This document shows, one piece after another, positions 26,359 through 35,587 of a stretch of 64,000 bases of DNA. The notes below the pieces were generated by a model. That model saw nothing but the letters and a program-made list of their open reading frames with translations, was not told where the DNA came from and did no database searches. This DNA comes from SG8-32-3 sp964514055 (GTDB lineage Archaea > Thermoproteota > Bathyarchaeia > Bathyarchaeales > Bathycorpusculaceae). Within the stretch, counting starts at the first letter, position 1, and each line of letters begins with the position of its first letter. The stretch is taken from the NCBI GenBank assembly GCA_964514055.1, contig CAZEPB010000001.1, forward strand, positions 62,001-126,000, given 5' to 3'. Both the position numbers and the translations under genes were made by a program.

Positions 26359-27255
26359 CTATCTACGCGTTTTTTCCAGTTGACAAAGCACTTCAAAAAT
26401 CACTTTAGAAGCGGTAACCGCCGAAATCCCCTGGTCATAAACAGGCGCAATCTCCACAACGTCAAACCCGACCACGCGTTTGTCGCATAAGGCGCATAAA
26501 ATATCCAAAAGCGTATGCGTTTCTAGTCCTTCTGGCTCTGGATTCTGCACTGCAGGCGCAAAAGCAGGGTCAAGAACGTCCATGTCTATCGTCAGGTAAA
26601 GCTTCTCGTATTGGGCAAGCTCTTCCTTAAGTCTCTGGGTGATTTTAGCGGCTCCTTCCTTTCTTATCAGCTGAGACGTGAAAAAGTTTATCCCAGCCTC
26701 TTTTGCGTAAGCTAATTCCTCTTTGCACACGGCTCTTGTGCCCACCTCAATTATCTTCGCTGGCTTCACCTCTTCGTTTATCACCCGCATAAACGTGGTG
26801 TGTGAAAGCGTTAATCCCATGAATTCCTTGCGCACGTCGAGATGGGCATCGAAGCTTACAAGCGCCGTTTTCTGGGCTTTGTCACCTAAACCTTTCATTG
26901 TGCCCAGTGTTATGGTGTGTTCTCCGCCTATGGCTATCGGCTTTTTCTTAACGGTTAAAAGGTCTTCAACCACAAGCTTCAGGATGTCAACTGTTTTCCT
27001 AGGGCTGGTTGACACGTGCAAATCACCCATGTCATGCAGCTGCAAGTCTTCAACGTCAATTCCACTGCGGAAGCTGTATGTTTCTATGTTCTGAGAAGCT
27101 TGTCTTATTGCGTTGGGTCCGAACCGTGCTCCTGTCCTATATGTGCTTGTGACGTCGAATGGAACGCCGAAAACCACGTATCTCGCCTTTCTAAGGGGTC
27201 TTTGTATGCCGCCGAAAATGTTTGATTGTGAAACGAACAGTTCCCAGTTGCTCAT
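26359..27255 (-). CDS. speB: agmatinase / ureohydrolase family enzyme
   Basis: A 298-residue manganese enzyme that most likely hydrolyses agmatine to putrescine and urea. Metal ligands and family motifs are visible: GGEHTITLG (near residue 97), SFDAHLDVR (near 127), and TIDMDVLDPAFAP (near 222), with a late FDVVEIAPVYD. Arginase or another guanidino substrate cannot be excluded. The ATG at 27255 is preceded by a putative promoter, with the TGGA-N7-TCCA dyad about 110 bases upstream. It is a host gene lying between the two integrated elements, and its urea product links it to the urease cluster 11 kb away. Confidence 0.85.
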   Translation of the reverse strand: MSNWELFVSQSNIFGGIQRPLRKARYVVFGVPFDVTSTYRTGARFGPNAIRQASQNIETYSFRSGIDVEDLQLHDMGDLHVSTSPRKTVDILKLVVEDLLTVKKKPIAIGGEHTITLGTMKGLGDKAQKTALVSFDAHLDVRKEFMGLTLSHTTFMRVINEEVKPAKIIEVGTRAVCKEELAYAKEAGINFFTSQLIRKEGAAKITQRLKEELAQYEKLYLTIDMDVLDPAFAPAVQNPEPEGLETHTLLDILCALCDKRVVGFDVVEIAPVYDQGISAVTASKVIFEVLCQLEKTRR

Positions 27256-27345
27256 TTATGCTCAGTTCCTTTTGTTAAAGTGCTTATCGCTGGTTGCTCT
27301 AAACTTTTTCGCTCTCGCTCCTTTCCTTTTTGCATAGCTGAACAT

Positions 27346-27383
27346 TAAATTTATTAATTAGTGGACTGGCATTCCAGTAATCT
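27346..27383 (-). promoter_or_regulatory. dyad plus AT-box site C (agmatinase promoter)
   Basis: Reverse strand: AGATTACTGGA, then seven bases, then TCCA, then an AT-rich box containing TTAATAAATTT. The TGGA-N7-TCCA dyad lies at 27362-27376. The AT box is about 90 bases upstream of the agmatinase ATG and fits a TATA element. The first 11 bases are identical to sites at 38031 and 46863. Confidence 0.6.
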
Positions 27384-27499
27384 GCTTGGTTTTCACAGTT
27401 AGAGATATTGTGACCGCCTGGATTGCGGTTTTGTTTTGAGCGCTCTCTCTTCATTATCAAAGCTTCGATCGATAACTCTAGAAGTTGTGCATTCAGTTT

Positions 27500-27532
27500 C
27501 TATATATAATTCCCGTCTAAGGGGAAATTACG
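27500..27532 (+). promoter_or_regulatory. TATA box with CCCGTCTAAGGGG operator-like repeat (integrase 2)
   Basis: CTATATATAATTCCCGTCTA followed by AGGGGAAATTACG, upstream of integrase 2. The inverted repeat CCC-N6-GGG lies between the TATA box and the expected start site, a usual place for archaeal repressors. A near copy with a better palindrome (CCCGTTTACGGG) lies at 35848-35884 on the reverse strand. Confidence 0.55.
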
Positions 27533-27619
27533 AAAAAAGATATAAAGCGAATAACTCGGTTTTTACGCGGCACGAAGAGATAATCAAGCGGATTCAAGCG
27601 TTAGGGGAGGCTTCCGTTT

Positions 27620-28813
27620 TTGAACTTTGAAGGAGACAAAGCAACCCTTGAATGGCTTAACGCACAAAAAGCTTCAACGCGTTCCTCATATAAGTGGAAT
27701 TGGTCGAAGTTTCTCGAAATGGTAGAAATGACCGGCGACGAAATAATTGAGTCGCGTAAAAACGATGAAGTTTTCCATTGGGAAAAAGTCGTTTATGACA
27801 CGAAGGTCGCGTTAGAACAGAAATTCAGTAGCGGCACCGCGAAAGCCATCGGAACCGCGGCACGAAGCTTCTTTGCTTATCACCGCTCCCCGCTTCAATT
27901 CCGACGACAAGAGAAAAAGCGACTTACAGAAGCAAGCGTGGTTAACGAGGATTATCGGTTCAGCGTTGACGATTTGCGAGCGATGGCGGCAGTTGCAAAC
28001 TTAACGGAAAAATATGTGCTCATCGTCGGGAAATCGATTGGATTGAGAGATGGAGATTTCCGCAAGTTGACTCGTGGCGACCTTGAACCTTACATCGACC
28101 GTGAAGCTCCCGTGTCAATCGGTAAGCTAAACACCGGAAAAGAGAACGTCCCCGCGTATCCTTTCCTTGACAGCGACGCGGTTGAGGTCGTGAAACTCAT
28201 GTTGAAAGCGATGAACTCGAAGGGAAAGACGGCACCGGAAACCAAAATGGTAAGCTTCCACAAGCACAGTCAAACGAGCTTAATCGTGCGAAACCTTGTG
28301 AAACGCGCGGGAATCAACGTTGGAAACAAAAGAACGAGATTTCATTGCTTGAGAAAATTCCTTATTGACCGCTTAAGCAGTTTCATGAGCGAATCGAAGT
28401 GGAAGCAAATTTGCGGTAAAAAAATCAAGGAAAGCGCGTACGTATCCCCGGACTCGTTAAGGGAAGACTTCAAACGTGCCATGCCGCAACTCGTAATCAA
28501 GAAGCAAGAAGTCACTGGAGATGTGGAAGCAATCGCAAAAAAGCAGGTTTTGTTGATGTTCGCGAGAAACGTGCTTAAACTTAGCGGGAAAAAAGTTAAC
28601 GAGTGTATGCGCGAAGCGAAGAACATCAGTGAGGAAATTGCGGCGCTTGAAGGAATAATGAATGAACCGACACCGACGAAACTCAAAGCTTGTGCCGACG
28701 GTCAACATTGTTCACGGATAGTCGATGAATCCGAGCTTGAAGCGATGCTCGCGACGGGATGGAAGTTCGTGTCGGTGCTACCATCCGGGAAGATTCTCGT
28801 TTCAAACGATTAA
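27620..28813 (+). CDS. tyrosine recombinase / integrase, element 2
   Basis: A 397-residue paralogue of integrase 1: the same N-terminal pattern (ATLEWLNAQKASTRSSYKWN), the catalytic Arg in GLRDGDFRKL, His and Arg in RFHCLRKFLIDRL, the Tyr in SAYVSPDSLRED, and the same C-terminal end GQHCSRI...GWKFVSVLPSGK. The start is TTG at 27620 after GGGGAGG. The two proteins share most of their sequence, yet codon choice differs strongly, so they diverged long ago or came from different hosts. It marks the left end of element 2. Confidence 0.88.
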   Translation: MNFEGDKATLEWLNAQKASTRSSYKWNWSKFLEMVEMTGDEIIESRKNDEVFHWEKVVYDTKVALEQKFSSGTAKAIGTAARSFFAYHRSPLQFRRQEKKRLTEASVVNEDYRFSVDDLRAMAAVANLTEKYVLIVGKSIGLRDGDFRKLTRGDLEPYIDREAPVSIGKLNTGKENVPAYPFLDSDAVEVVKLMLKAMNSKGKTAPETKMVSFHKHSQTSLIVRNLVKRAGINVGNKRTRFHCLRKFLIDRLSSFMSESKWKQICGKKIKESAYVSPDSLREDFKRAMPQLVIKKQEVTGDVEAIAKKQVLLMFARNVLKLSGKKVNECMREAKNISEEIAALEGIMNEPTPTKLKACADGQHCSRIVDESELEAMLATGWKFVSVLPSGKILVSND

Positions 28814-28882
28814 TTTTCCCACTCAATCCCACTTTTCGACTAATTTTTTATATTTAATGCTCACAATAACGATTTGAGAATA

Positions 28883-29344
28883 ATGGAAAACACTTACGTC
28901 GCAATCCTCTTATTCGGAATATTCATGACTGCTGTGATTAACGTTTTTTTATCGACGGAAGCATCTTTATTGAAACAAATCGTTTTGATAGCAATCGCGG
29001 GGATTGCGTGCGCCGTTGTCGGAGGATTGGTCTATCGCCACAACAAACCCAAACAATATGAACCGCCGAAATTCACAACAAAAGCAAGAAGCAAACAAAT
29101 GAAAATAGTTAACGGGATTTTTCTTTGCTTAGAAGTTTTTGAAGTGTTTGCTTTGATTCCGTTCCCCTTCCTGACATGGCAAATTTACTTCGTCAATGGT
29201 GTTCCCGTCGTAACTTACGCAAACATCTTTGTGGGTTTAATGTTTTTAGCCGGACTTTTCATGCTTAGAGATTTAGTGCGAAAGGTTCGTGCTTATCGCA
29301 AGGAAAAGGACATTGACGTTTTATTAAGCGGGTTTTTCGAATAG
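28883..29344 (+). CDS. membrane protein of element 2
   Basis: About 153 residues with four hydrophobic segments (near residues 5-25, 30-50, 80-105, 118-138) and a basic cytoplasmic loop KFTTKARSKQMK. The start is the ATG at 28883; a TTG at 28874 is possible. It is just downstream of integrase 2. I do not recognise the family. Confidence 0.5.
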   Translation: MENTYVAILLFGIFMTAVINVFLSTEASLLKQIVLIAIAGIACAVVGGLVYRHNKPKQYEPPKFTTKARSKQMKIVNGIFLCLEVFEVFALIPFPFLTWQIYFVNGVPVVTYANIFVGLMFLAGLFMLRDLVRKVRAYRKEKDIDVLLSGFFE

Positions 29345-29352
29345 GTATTCCG

Positions 29353-29757
29353 CTAAGGTTGACCGTCCCAATTCTCTATTTGTTGAAACTTCATTTTGCG
29401 ATATTTAGGTTCCCGTAACAATCGCGCCAAAACATACGGAAAATTAATTTTATGAGCGGTCATAATGAACGACTTTATTTTCCGCGCATCATCTTCCGTG
29501 AATTTGTTAGGATTGAGATAATAGTTTCGCATATTCAGCAATTCGTTAAAAAGTGGGATTGTGACTTTTTCATAAAAATTTTCATTAAGATTTCTATCGG
29601 GTTGTAGGAAAATGCGCTCTTTATCTTCATCACCGAGCTTTTGACAGATTAATAATAACTCTCGCATGTACCGTTTAGCTCGTATTCTAATTTCAAATCG
29701 TTGTCGGTCGGTTAACTCAGCGTCACTTTTCAGTAAAGTTTTCCAATTACTTTTCAT
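29353..29757 (-). CDS. helical protein of unknown function, element 2
   Basis: A 134-residue predicted all-helical, charged protein (RFEIRIRAKRYMRELLLICQ; NEFYEKVTIPLFNELLNMRN-like segment; RLLREPKYRKMKF). No zinc site, no membrane helix and no recognised family. It is encoded opposite to its neighbours and nine bases from the end of the membrane-protein gene. Confidence 0.45.
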   Translation of the reverse strand: MKSNWKTLLKSDAELTDRQRFEIRIRAKRYMRELLLICQKLGDEDKERIFLQPDRNLNENFYEKVTIPLFNELLNMRNYYLNPNKFTEDDARKIKSFIMTAHKINFPYVLARLLREPKYRKMKFQQIENWDGQP

Positions 29758-29862
29758 ATAAATTCCTATATATTGGAATTTCGAACCGTTTTAATAAACT
29801 TTCCCTTACTCCTTACAGTATATCAACAACATGTTAAAACAAAAAGGAGGTAACAAGAAAAA

Positions 29863-30933
29863 GTGAGTTTACCACAAAAAACATGTCCCTTCTGTGGCTA
29901 TACGTGGACACCGCGCACTCCGAATCCGTTGAGATGTGCAAATCCTAAATGCGGGAAACCTCTTGCATCCGACCTCCCGCCATATCACGATAAAGACGCA
30001 AGGGCGCTTTTCCCGCACATTTACAACACAATAATAGCGGTCGATGGTGTGGGTTTAGTTCGCGCATCCGCCGAAAGGGAGCTTAACTTGAAACCGTGGC
30101 AAGTTGAGAGCGACGAGGAAATCTTGAAAGCTCGCCGACGGATTTTAAAGGAGCGGAGCGGACTTTTCGAGACAGAAATCGAAGCGGGAGTTAACGAAGT
30201 TCTCGAAATGTTACTGCCAACTTACCCGAACGATTCAAGTGTTCGGATGCGACCTAAAACACCGGAATCAGAAAAGGAACACCGCGACCTCATCCGACAA
30301 GCAATCAAGGAAATTAAGGCAAACTTAGACAACCCGCGGAACGTGGCAATCGCGAAAGATGGTTATTACGTTGACCCTGAGGGAAAGGTTTCATCGAGTA
30401 ACGCGGAAGTTCGCATCGGACGACAACCTGTTGATTTCATGACTAAGGCTTTATGGCTTGAAAAAAAGCGACAATTCGAGGAAATGTTGAAGCTTCTCGA
30501 ATACGGATTGGAACTTAGCAAAAGACGACAAAAAACGCTTGAAGATGAGATTAAGGCACGAAACGAACAGCGCGAAGCAATGGAAAAACCAATGATTAAG
30601 GAAGCTAATAACATTGCGGAAAAGGGAGAACGGGGAATCAAAGAACTTGAGGAGTTAAGCGAAAAAGCGGGTCGATTGCTCCAAAACGGCACGATACCCG
30701 CCGAGCTAAACGCGCGTTTCCGTGAGTTGCTTAAAGAAGTCCGGGAATTGCAAGGGTTATACATCAGCAAAGTCCATTCAATTGAGCAACTCGGCATTAA
30801 ACCCGCGGAAGTGCGTCCGTTTCCCGGCTTAATCCACTTTCCTTTTCAAGACCAAATAATAGCAGGTCAATCTCCACCCGTAAAAATCCCCGAACCGAAA
30901 AAACGCAAGTTTCCGAGGCTTACGGGACGGTGA
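29863..30933 (+). CDS. zinc-ribbon and coiled-coil protein, element 2
   Basis: A 356-residue protein. The N-terminal ribbon CPFCGYTWTPRTPNPLRC...CGKPL (residues 8-33) is the same family as the mini zinc ribbon of element 1 at 23325. A middle region and a long coiled coil (about residues 205-290, rich in E, K, R, L) follow, and the C-terminus is proline-rich and basic. AAAGGAGGTAACAAGAAAA precedes the GTG start. It may be a structural or DNA-organising protein of the element. Confidence 0.5.
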   Translation: MSLPQKTCPFCGYTWTPRTPNPLRCANPKCGKPLASDLPPYHDKDARALFPHIYNTIIAVDGVGLVRASAERELNLKPWQVESDEEILKARRRILKERSGLFETEIEAGVNEVLEMLLPTYPNDSSVRMRPKTPESEKEHRDLIRQAIKEIKANLDNPRNVAIAKDGYYVDPEGKVSSSNAEVRIGRQPVDFMTKALWLEKKRQFEEMLKLLEYGLELSKRRQKTLEDEIKARNEQREAMEKPMIKEANNIAEKGERGIKELEELSEKAGRLLQNGTIPAELNARFRELLKEVRELQGLYISKVHSIEQLGIKPAEVRPFPGLIHFPFQDQIIAGQSPPVKIPEPKKRKFPRLTGR

Positions 30934-30936
30934 AGC

Positions 30937-31056
30937 ATGGTGTCAAGGGAAGAGAAAATGCGGAAGCTCTTCGCACCGACCCGGGAGGAATCGCTTGAAA
31001 ACGTGAAACTCTGTTTGAGGGAGGTGAACACTAATGCCGAAAAAACCAAAAACTGA
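30937..31056 (+). CDS. 39-residue peptide, element 2
   Basis: ATG at 30937, four bases after the preceding stop; MVSREEKMRKLFAPTREESL continues to a stop at 31056 and overlaps the next gene. It is charged and helical. Operon position is the only support. Confidence 0.35.
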   Translation: MVSREEKMRKLFAPTREESLENVKLCLREVNTNAEKTKN

Positions 31057-31195
31057 ATCGAAACCCACGATTGACGAGGAAAAACTCGCGGAATTGTTGC
31101 ATGAGGAACTTTCGAAGGAACCGCTTTCATACAACAATCGAGAACGCGTCGTTAAAAGACTCATTCCGCGAATAACCTCGTTGGTGGAAGTATGA
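31034..31195 (+). CDS. 53-residue charged protein, element 2
   Basis: ATG at 31034 preceded by GAGGGAGGTGAACACTA, a strong ribosome site. The sequence (MPKKPKTESKPTIDEEKLAE, ending KRLIPRITSLVEV) is helical and charged. Its stop overlaps an ATG at 31192 that opens only a 23-residue frame. From 31196 to 31752 there is no gene I would defend: one 80-residue frame (31514-31756) ends with ATGA on the next start, but its composition is not convincing. Confidence 0.4.
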   Translation: MPKKPKTESKPTIDEEKLAELLHEELSKEPLSYNNRERVVKRLIPRITSLVEV

Positions 31196-31752
31196 GCGGG
31201 GAAATCGTGAAGGTTGCGCTCGAAAACCTTCATGAAAAATTTGAAAGCGCGACGCGGGTTTAGGCGACTCGAACGCCGATTACGGGACGCTGACCATACC
31301 GCAACGGAAGGAGTTTTCGACTTTTTCACCTCATTGCGAGGAAGACCGACGATTTCCCTTCAATCTGTGATTTTGGTTCCCGTCGGTAAAGTTCGCGCCG
31401 CCGTGCTCCAAAGCGGAATCGGGTTGAGACACACCCTTCACGATTAACGCGCTCCGTCGTGGGTTGGCAACTTTTCCCCATTTCCCGGAGAAACACGGCA
31501 GTCGCGCTCCCGAATGGCGTTGCAACGCGGATGGATTATCATCATCGGGTTTCCCGACATCCGCGGTAACGTGAGGGTTTTCTCCAATCAACCCGCCCGG
31601 GAAAAGCGCGAGTCCACAATCCGAGCAAAAGCACGCGCCGAAAGGAACCGCCGTGAAAAAATGATAACCTCCAACAAGTGCGGATTCCCCGCCGCACAGT
31701 TATTTGAAGACCGCGACGGCTCCCGGCACAGCGAAAAAATGGAGGAAAACGC

Positions 31753-32400
31753 ATGAGTGAAGACGAGAAAAGCTTGAAGCGGAAACAAGTCATGTTAACC
31801 ACGGCTCAAATCGAGTTCGTGGACGCTCAAGGGAACGCGAGCGAGTACATCCGCGGCTTAATCGACAAAGCCATGAACGCCACGGGAACCGCGACACCCG
31901 GAAGCGACGTGATAACCCTGAAAAAGGAGATTGCCGCGCTTGAATGGGAAATCGCGGACATCGAGCAAGACCCGACGTATCAACGAGCGCGGAGCTTTAA
32001 TGACAAACACGAGCTTGCGGAAAGCGTCAAAGAGGAGTTGGCACGGAAACCCAACGCGAGATTGCTAACTTACCAATCATACCACAAGCAAGGAATCAAC
32101 ATTGAAAGATTGAACGTTGGTTACAAACCCGCCCATTGGAGCTTCGAGGAAAACGAGGTTCCCGGATGGACGGTTCAATCGTTGAGAAGTTTCCTTCGCG
32201 AAAACGGTGTGGAGTTGCAAGCCGACCCGCGCGGTTACGGCACCACGAACCTTCCCGTCGAGGTCGCGTTGAAAGTTCTTGACCGAATCATCCGAGCATG
32301 CGAAGTCGAGGTCAAGGTGTTCACCGAGTACAATGAGCGGCTTGAAGGGTTACGCGCCGACATCGACTTCCGCAAGGACAAGATACTCGGTAAAACATGA
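31753..32400 (+). CDS. ribbon-helix-helix-like and coiled-coil protein (QGNASEYIR type), element 2
   Basis: A 215-residue protein. Residues 11-40 (KQVMLTTAQIEFVDAQGNAS followed by EYIRGLIDKAMN) match the putative DNA-binding segment of the element 1 protein at 25510. A coiled coil (about residues 53-70) and a mixed C-terminal domain follow. GGAGGAAAACGC before ATG 31753 supports the start. It is likely a DNA-binding repressor or partition-type protein (inference). Confidence 0.5.
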   Translation: MSEDEKSLKRKQVMLTTAQIEFVDAQGNASEYIRGLIDKAMNATGTATPGSDVITLKKEIAALEWEIADIEQDPTYQRARSFNDKHELAESVKEELARKPNARLLTYQSYHKQGINIERLNVGYKPAHWSFEENEVPGWTVQSLRSFLRENGVELQADPRGYGTTNLPVEVALKVLDRIIRACEVEVKVFTEYNERLEGLRADIDFRKDKILGKT

Positions 32401-32451
32401 CGGCAAGACGGCAAAACGGCAAAAGATGAGCGCGAATTAGGCGGAACGGGG

Positions 32452-32603
32452 AGTGTGTATAGTGTGTAAGTGTGTATGTTTCCGTGTTTCAATTGGTGAC
32501 TGTAATCTAATATATGAATATTGCAATTAAGGGTTATAACTAATACACAAGATACACAATCAATGAATCTGACCGGGATACACACTTACACATCATACAC
32601 ACC
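32452..32603. repeat. 26-base inverted repeats around an AT-rich core
   Basis: The left arm at 32452-32477 (GTGTGTATAGTGTGTAAGTG then TGTAT) and the right arm at 32578-32603 are inverted copies with 23 of 26 matches. The 100 bases between are AT-rich and contain further ATACACAA repeats. The layout, opposed repeats around an easily melted core with no gene in 32401-32694, is what a small replicon origin or initiator-protein site often looks like. Confidence 0.55.
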
Positions 32604-32694
32604 GATGAATTCCCGCGTCTCACGCTTCCTCAGTGCCGTTATGTCGCAATCTGCGCTCCAGAGAACGGTTAACTAAAAAAATATATCGACAACC

Positions 32695-34110
32695 ATGCAA
32701 CTATCTATTGATTTCAATATGCCAAAAGCAGACCCAGATGAATTGTATCCAATCTTAGAAGCATTAAAACCTCTTTTAAAGAGCATAGATGTTAGAACCG
32801 TGGCGGTATCATTAGAGCCTGATAATCCTTGGCAAAACTTGATAACTTCGGTTTGTGTTAGCCCTAAAGAAGAAAAAGAGATAAAATCTGAACTTCAAAC
32901 TCTTCCGACTTATCCAAAATTAAATAACAATTTTGCCATCTTTACGCGTGTTTATCCTTTTGACTATAATGTTTTTGGTCAAATCGCTGAAGGGAAAATG
33001 ATGTTTTTTACACAATTTGGAAGAAACGTCGTGAAATGTCGAAATTTTGACCCTTTGAGTTTGAAGGTGAATTCTTCGGAAGAGAAAGTCGGAGGGTCTT
33101 ATGAACATGTTTGGAGGGCGGCGGATTCAGGTGAAGTTGAAGCAAGAAAAGCATTGTGGACGGTAGTCAGGGATGAACAGATAGCACCAAAACAACTTAA
33201 TTACTCAAGCATTGTTGAACTAATTAAAGATTTTTTAAAAATTCCAAGCTTCAATTTTAACGACACAAAAGATTTCGAATTAAAAATTTACTGTCTTGCA
33301 AGAATTGAAAAAGTCATTTTTTCCGATTCCACACTTAAGGTTAAGATTAAGAAGCTTTGCGGTTTGAAAGGGTTGCAATTAAATCTTAGGCGAGGAAGTC
33401 GTGGGTATCCATTACCCGGTTACAATAAACGAAAGGAGATAACGCGAGAGGAGACACAAATAGACAATGATTTTTGCAGCGTATCCGAGACTTTTGATGT
33501 GAGTGGGTTGTTACCCTTAGATTGGGTAGCCATTAAATTGATTCATAAGGATTCAGCGTTAAGTTGGGATGAAAAAGATGAGAGAGTGCCTCTTAAAAAC
33601 CCTATTGAACCTTTCGCGAGAACCTTGAACGCATTTTGCACATTTAAAGAATTCAACAAAATGCTAAGTGAAGAAGTTTATAATTATTCCAAACCGGAAG
33701 TAACTTTTGAAAGAGCAGTCGCATGGTTGCTTTCATTAAGTGGATTTCACACCATTAATCTCGAATCAAAGACGATAAAATCTTTTGACAAGATTCATGT
33801 TGGTTCCGTCGAGATAGGATGCGCTGATATTCTTGCTTACAAAAAGAATGATTGCCTATTATTGGTTGACTGTACCATTAGAGCCCCTGATGATAAAAAA
33901 ATTCAGGATTTAAGAGATGCTCAAAAACATATTTCTTCTGTACTTGCATCTTACAAAGGTCTTCGGGTTGTTCCAGTCATTTTTTCTCCCGCGGATTGCA
34001 GACATGTTAAAACTGATATTGAAGTTAGAATAATCGATAAGTACCGGATGGAACAAATTCTTGAAAATTTAGCAAAAGGGGATATTGAGGATGTTCAACA
34101 CATGTTCTGA
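32695..34110 (+). CDS. large protein with C-terminal nuclease-like domain, element 2
   Basis: A 471-residue protein, AT-rich in codon use. Residues 1-330 are unrecognised. The C-terminal part looks like a restriction-endonuclease fold: FERAVAWLLSLSGFHTINLE (helix with Glu), then ADILAYKKNDCLLLVDCTI, where the Asp and the VDCT strand take the places of the usual D and E-x-K. Since the lysine is replaced by threonine, activity is uncertain; a KK pair follows in PDDKKIQDL. It occupies the same relative place as the nuclease-like gene of element 1. Confidence 0.5.
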   Translation: MQLSIDFNMPKADPDELYPILEALKPLLKSIDVRTVAVSLEPDNPWQNLITSVCVSPKEEKEIKSELQTLPTYPKLNNNFAIFTRVYPFDYNVFGQIAEGKMMFFTQFGRNVVKCRNFDPLSLKVNSSEEKVGGSYEHVWRAADSGEVEARKALWTVVRDEQIAPKQLNYSSIVELIKDFLKIPSFNFNDTKDFELKIYCLARIEKVIFSDSTLKVKIKKLCGLKGLQLNLRRGSRGYPLPGYNKRKEITREETQIDNDFCSVSETFDVSGLLPLDWVAIKLIHKDSALSWDEKDERVPLKNPIEPFARTLNAFCTFKEFNKMLSEEVYNYSKPEVTFERAVAWLLSLSGFHTINLESKTIKSFDKIHVGSVEIGCADILAYKKNDCLLLVDCTIRAPDDKKIQDLRDAQKHISSVLASYKGLRVVPVIFSPADCRHVKTDIEVRIIDKYRMEQILENLAKGDIEDVQHMF

Positions 34111-34528
34111 TTTACACGACAACCGTCGGGCTTCCCTCGTTTTTCATGCGTACTGTTATGTACGTAGTGGGACACATGGATTGTTGACTCGCCGCCGGGG
34201 ACTCTACATCGTAAATCTTACGACTTACCCATGACTGCCAACGACCATGCCGCACGTGTCGCACCTCGCGACTCGCGCCGAGCTAATAACCGCCATAGGT
34301 AAATCGTAAGACTCGCGACACAGAGTACACAACCCGACAACCGCGAAAATTCTTAAAATTTTTTTCAAAGTTGAACCCGCGAGCAAGAGTTCCCGAGGAA
34401 ATCGTTCATACTACGGTTTAACTCATAGTTAACGCTCTCACCGAGTACATGCACAACTCTCAAATATCGAGCGTTGCAATCATTAAGTAGGTTTCGGCGG
34501 CGAATAAGCAGTTCACCGACCTAACATC
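34111..34528. other. gene-free region with inverted repeats, element 2
   Basis: No gene in these 418 bases. AAATCTTACGACTTACC at 34213-34229 is repeated in inverted form at 34298-34314 (14 of 17 matches). GACTCGCG-type words recur at 34269 and 34310. An AT-rich block AAAATTCTTAAAATTTTTTT lies near 34347-34366. The same arrangement (repeats plus a TCTTAAAAAATTT-type block right after a nuclease-like gene) is seen in element 1 at 19572-19880, suggesting a shared functional region. Confidence 0.45.
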
Positions 34529-35386
34529 GTGATGATGCTAATGGTTAAAAAACCACCCAAACGCAGTTTAATTATTAGAAGTGTCGTGATAATCGCCGGA
34601 ATACTGCTAAGCACTTTTGCTTTAGCCATAATGATTCCTCAAGGACAACAACAGCAAGCGATAGAACTACAGCGACAAGAGGCACAGGTTGGGGCTACTC
34701 AAGGAAATCTTTATAATCCGTACGAAGTGGATTTGACAAAGGATTTTATTATCCATTTAGGCGGGTCACATGCCATATCTAATAGTCAAGACTTGGCAAA
34801 TGGGTTTGACTTGATATCTTATCTAATATCATTTGATGGCAAACGAGTCCCTGTGCAGATTAAGTTTGTTGAAAACCGCATATCCGTGTCTGCTAACGTC
34901 ACCAGTATTGATGGTGAATTGGTTGCTTGGATTTATGAAAATAATTGGAAAAGCTCAGATTCACTATCGATTGGAGAAAGAAACTATAACGCTTACGCCT
35001 TTGAAGTTATTGATAGATATAACGTGCCTTTGTTGCAAGTAAAAATGGTTGGTTCTAATGAAATTTACATTGGTGGCTTAATCTACATTGATGAAAATTA
35101 TAGTTTGTTGGCGGACAAAACCGGTTTTACAATTAACCCCTCTCAAGAACAAATAGAGCAATTTAAAGACCAGAGAATGTTTCTTTACCCATCTAACGAC
35201 CACTTTGGTGAATTAGTGGAACCGATTTCTTTTCCAACAACTGATAACAGCATACCTTTGTCAGCATGGTTGATATACGGAGGGTATGCCTTAGCGGTTA
35301 TTGGCTTGATTGTAGCTGGTCTTGTTGGTATTGATTCTATTTGGGAGTTTATTTACAAAGGACAATCTCACAGAAAAAAAGCATAA
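34529..35386 (+). CDS. membrane-anchored extracellular protein, element 2
   Basis: A 285-residue protein with a basic N-terminus and anchor helix (about residues 11-33), an outside domain of about 200 residues rich in N-x-S/T sites, and a second membrane helix near the C-terminus (AWLIYGGYALAVIGLIVAGL) followed by a basic tail. It may span the membrane twice with a large external loop. No family was recognised. Start choice among ATG codons at 34529-34541 is uncertain. Confidence 0.5.
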   Translation: MMMLMVKKPPKRSLIIRSVVIIAGILLSTFALAIMIPQGQQQQAIELQRQEAQVGATQGNLYNPYEVDLTKDFIIHLGGSHAISNSQDLANGFDLISYLISFDGKRVPVQIKFVENRISVSANVTSIDGELVAWIYENNWKSSDSLSIGERNYNAYAFEVIDRYNVPLLQVKMVGSNEIYIGGLIYIDENYSLLADKTGFTINPSQEQIEQFKDQRMFLYPSNDHFGELVEPISFPTTDNSIPLSAWLIYGGYALAVIGLIVAGLVGIDSIWEFIYKGQSHRKKA

Positions 35387-35587
35387 CAGTTCCAACAATT
35401 GAAAATAGGCACTATATCTTACTAAAGATAAAACGGTGCCCAAGGGTAAGCTAAGAAAAAAATCAGGGGATGATTTTCTAAACTTTTTGTGAAAAGGGTT
35501 TTCCGTTTAGGTTACGAAGACTTCACAGAACCCTCATAGAGATTAAAAATATAGCAGAAATCGAAGTTTATCAACCTTACAAAATTG

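Noticed and set aside
27436..27630. 64-residue frame upstream of integrase 2 and a 72-residue frame at 35813-36031, both containing NSRLRGN
   Set aside because: The shared peptide comes from the shared TATA-plus-palindrome DNA motif; the frames otherwise do not match and have no ribosome site.
31514..31756. 80-codon frame ending on the start of the next gene in element 2
   Set aside because: The ATGA overlap is attractive, but composition and lack of a ribosome site do not support it.
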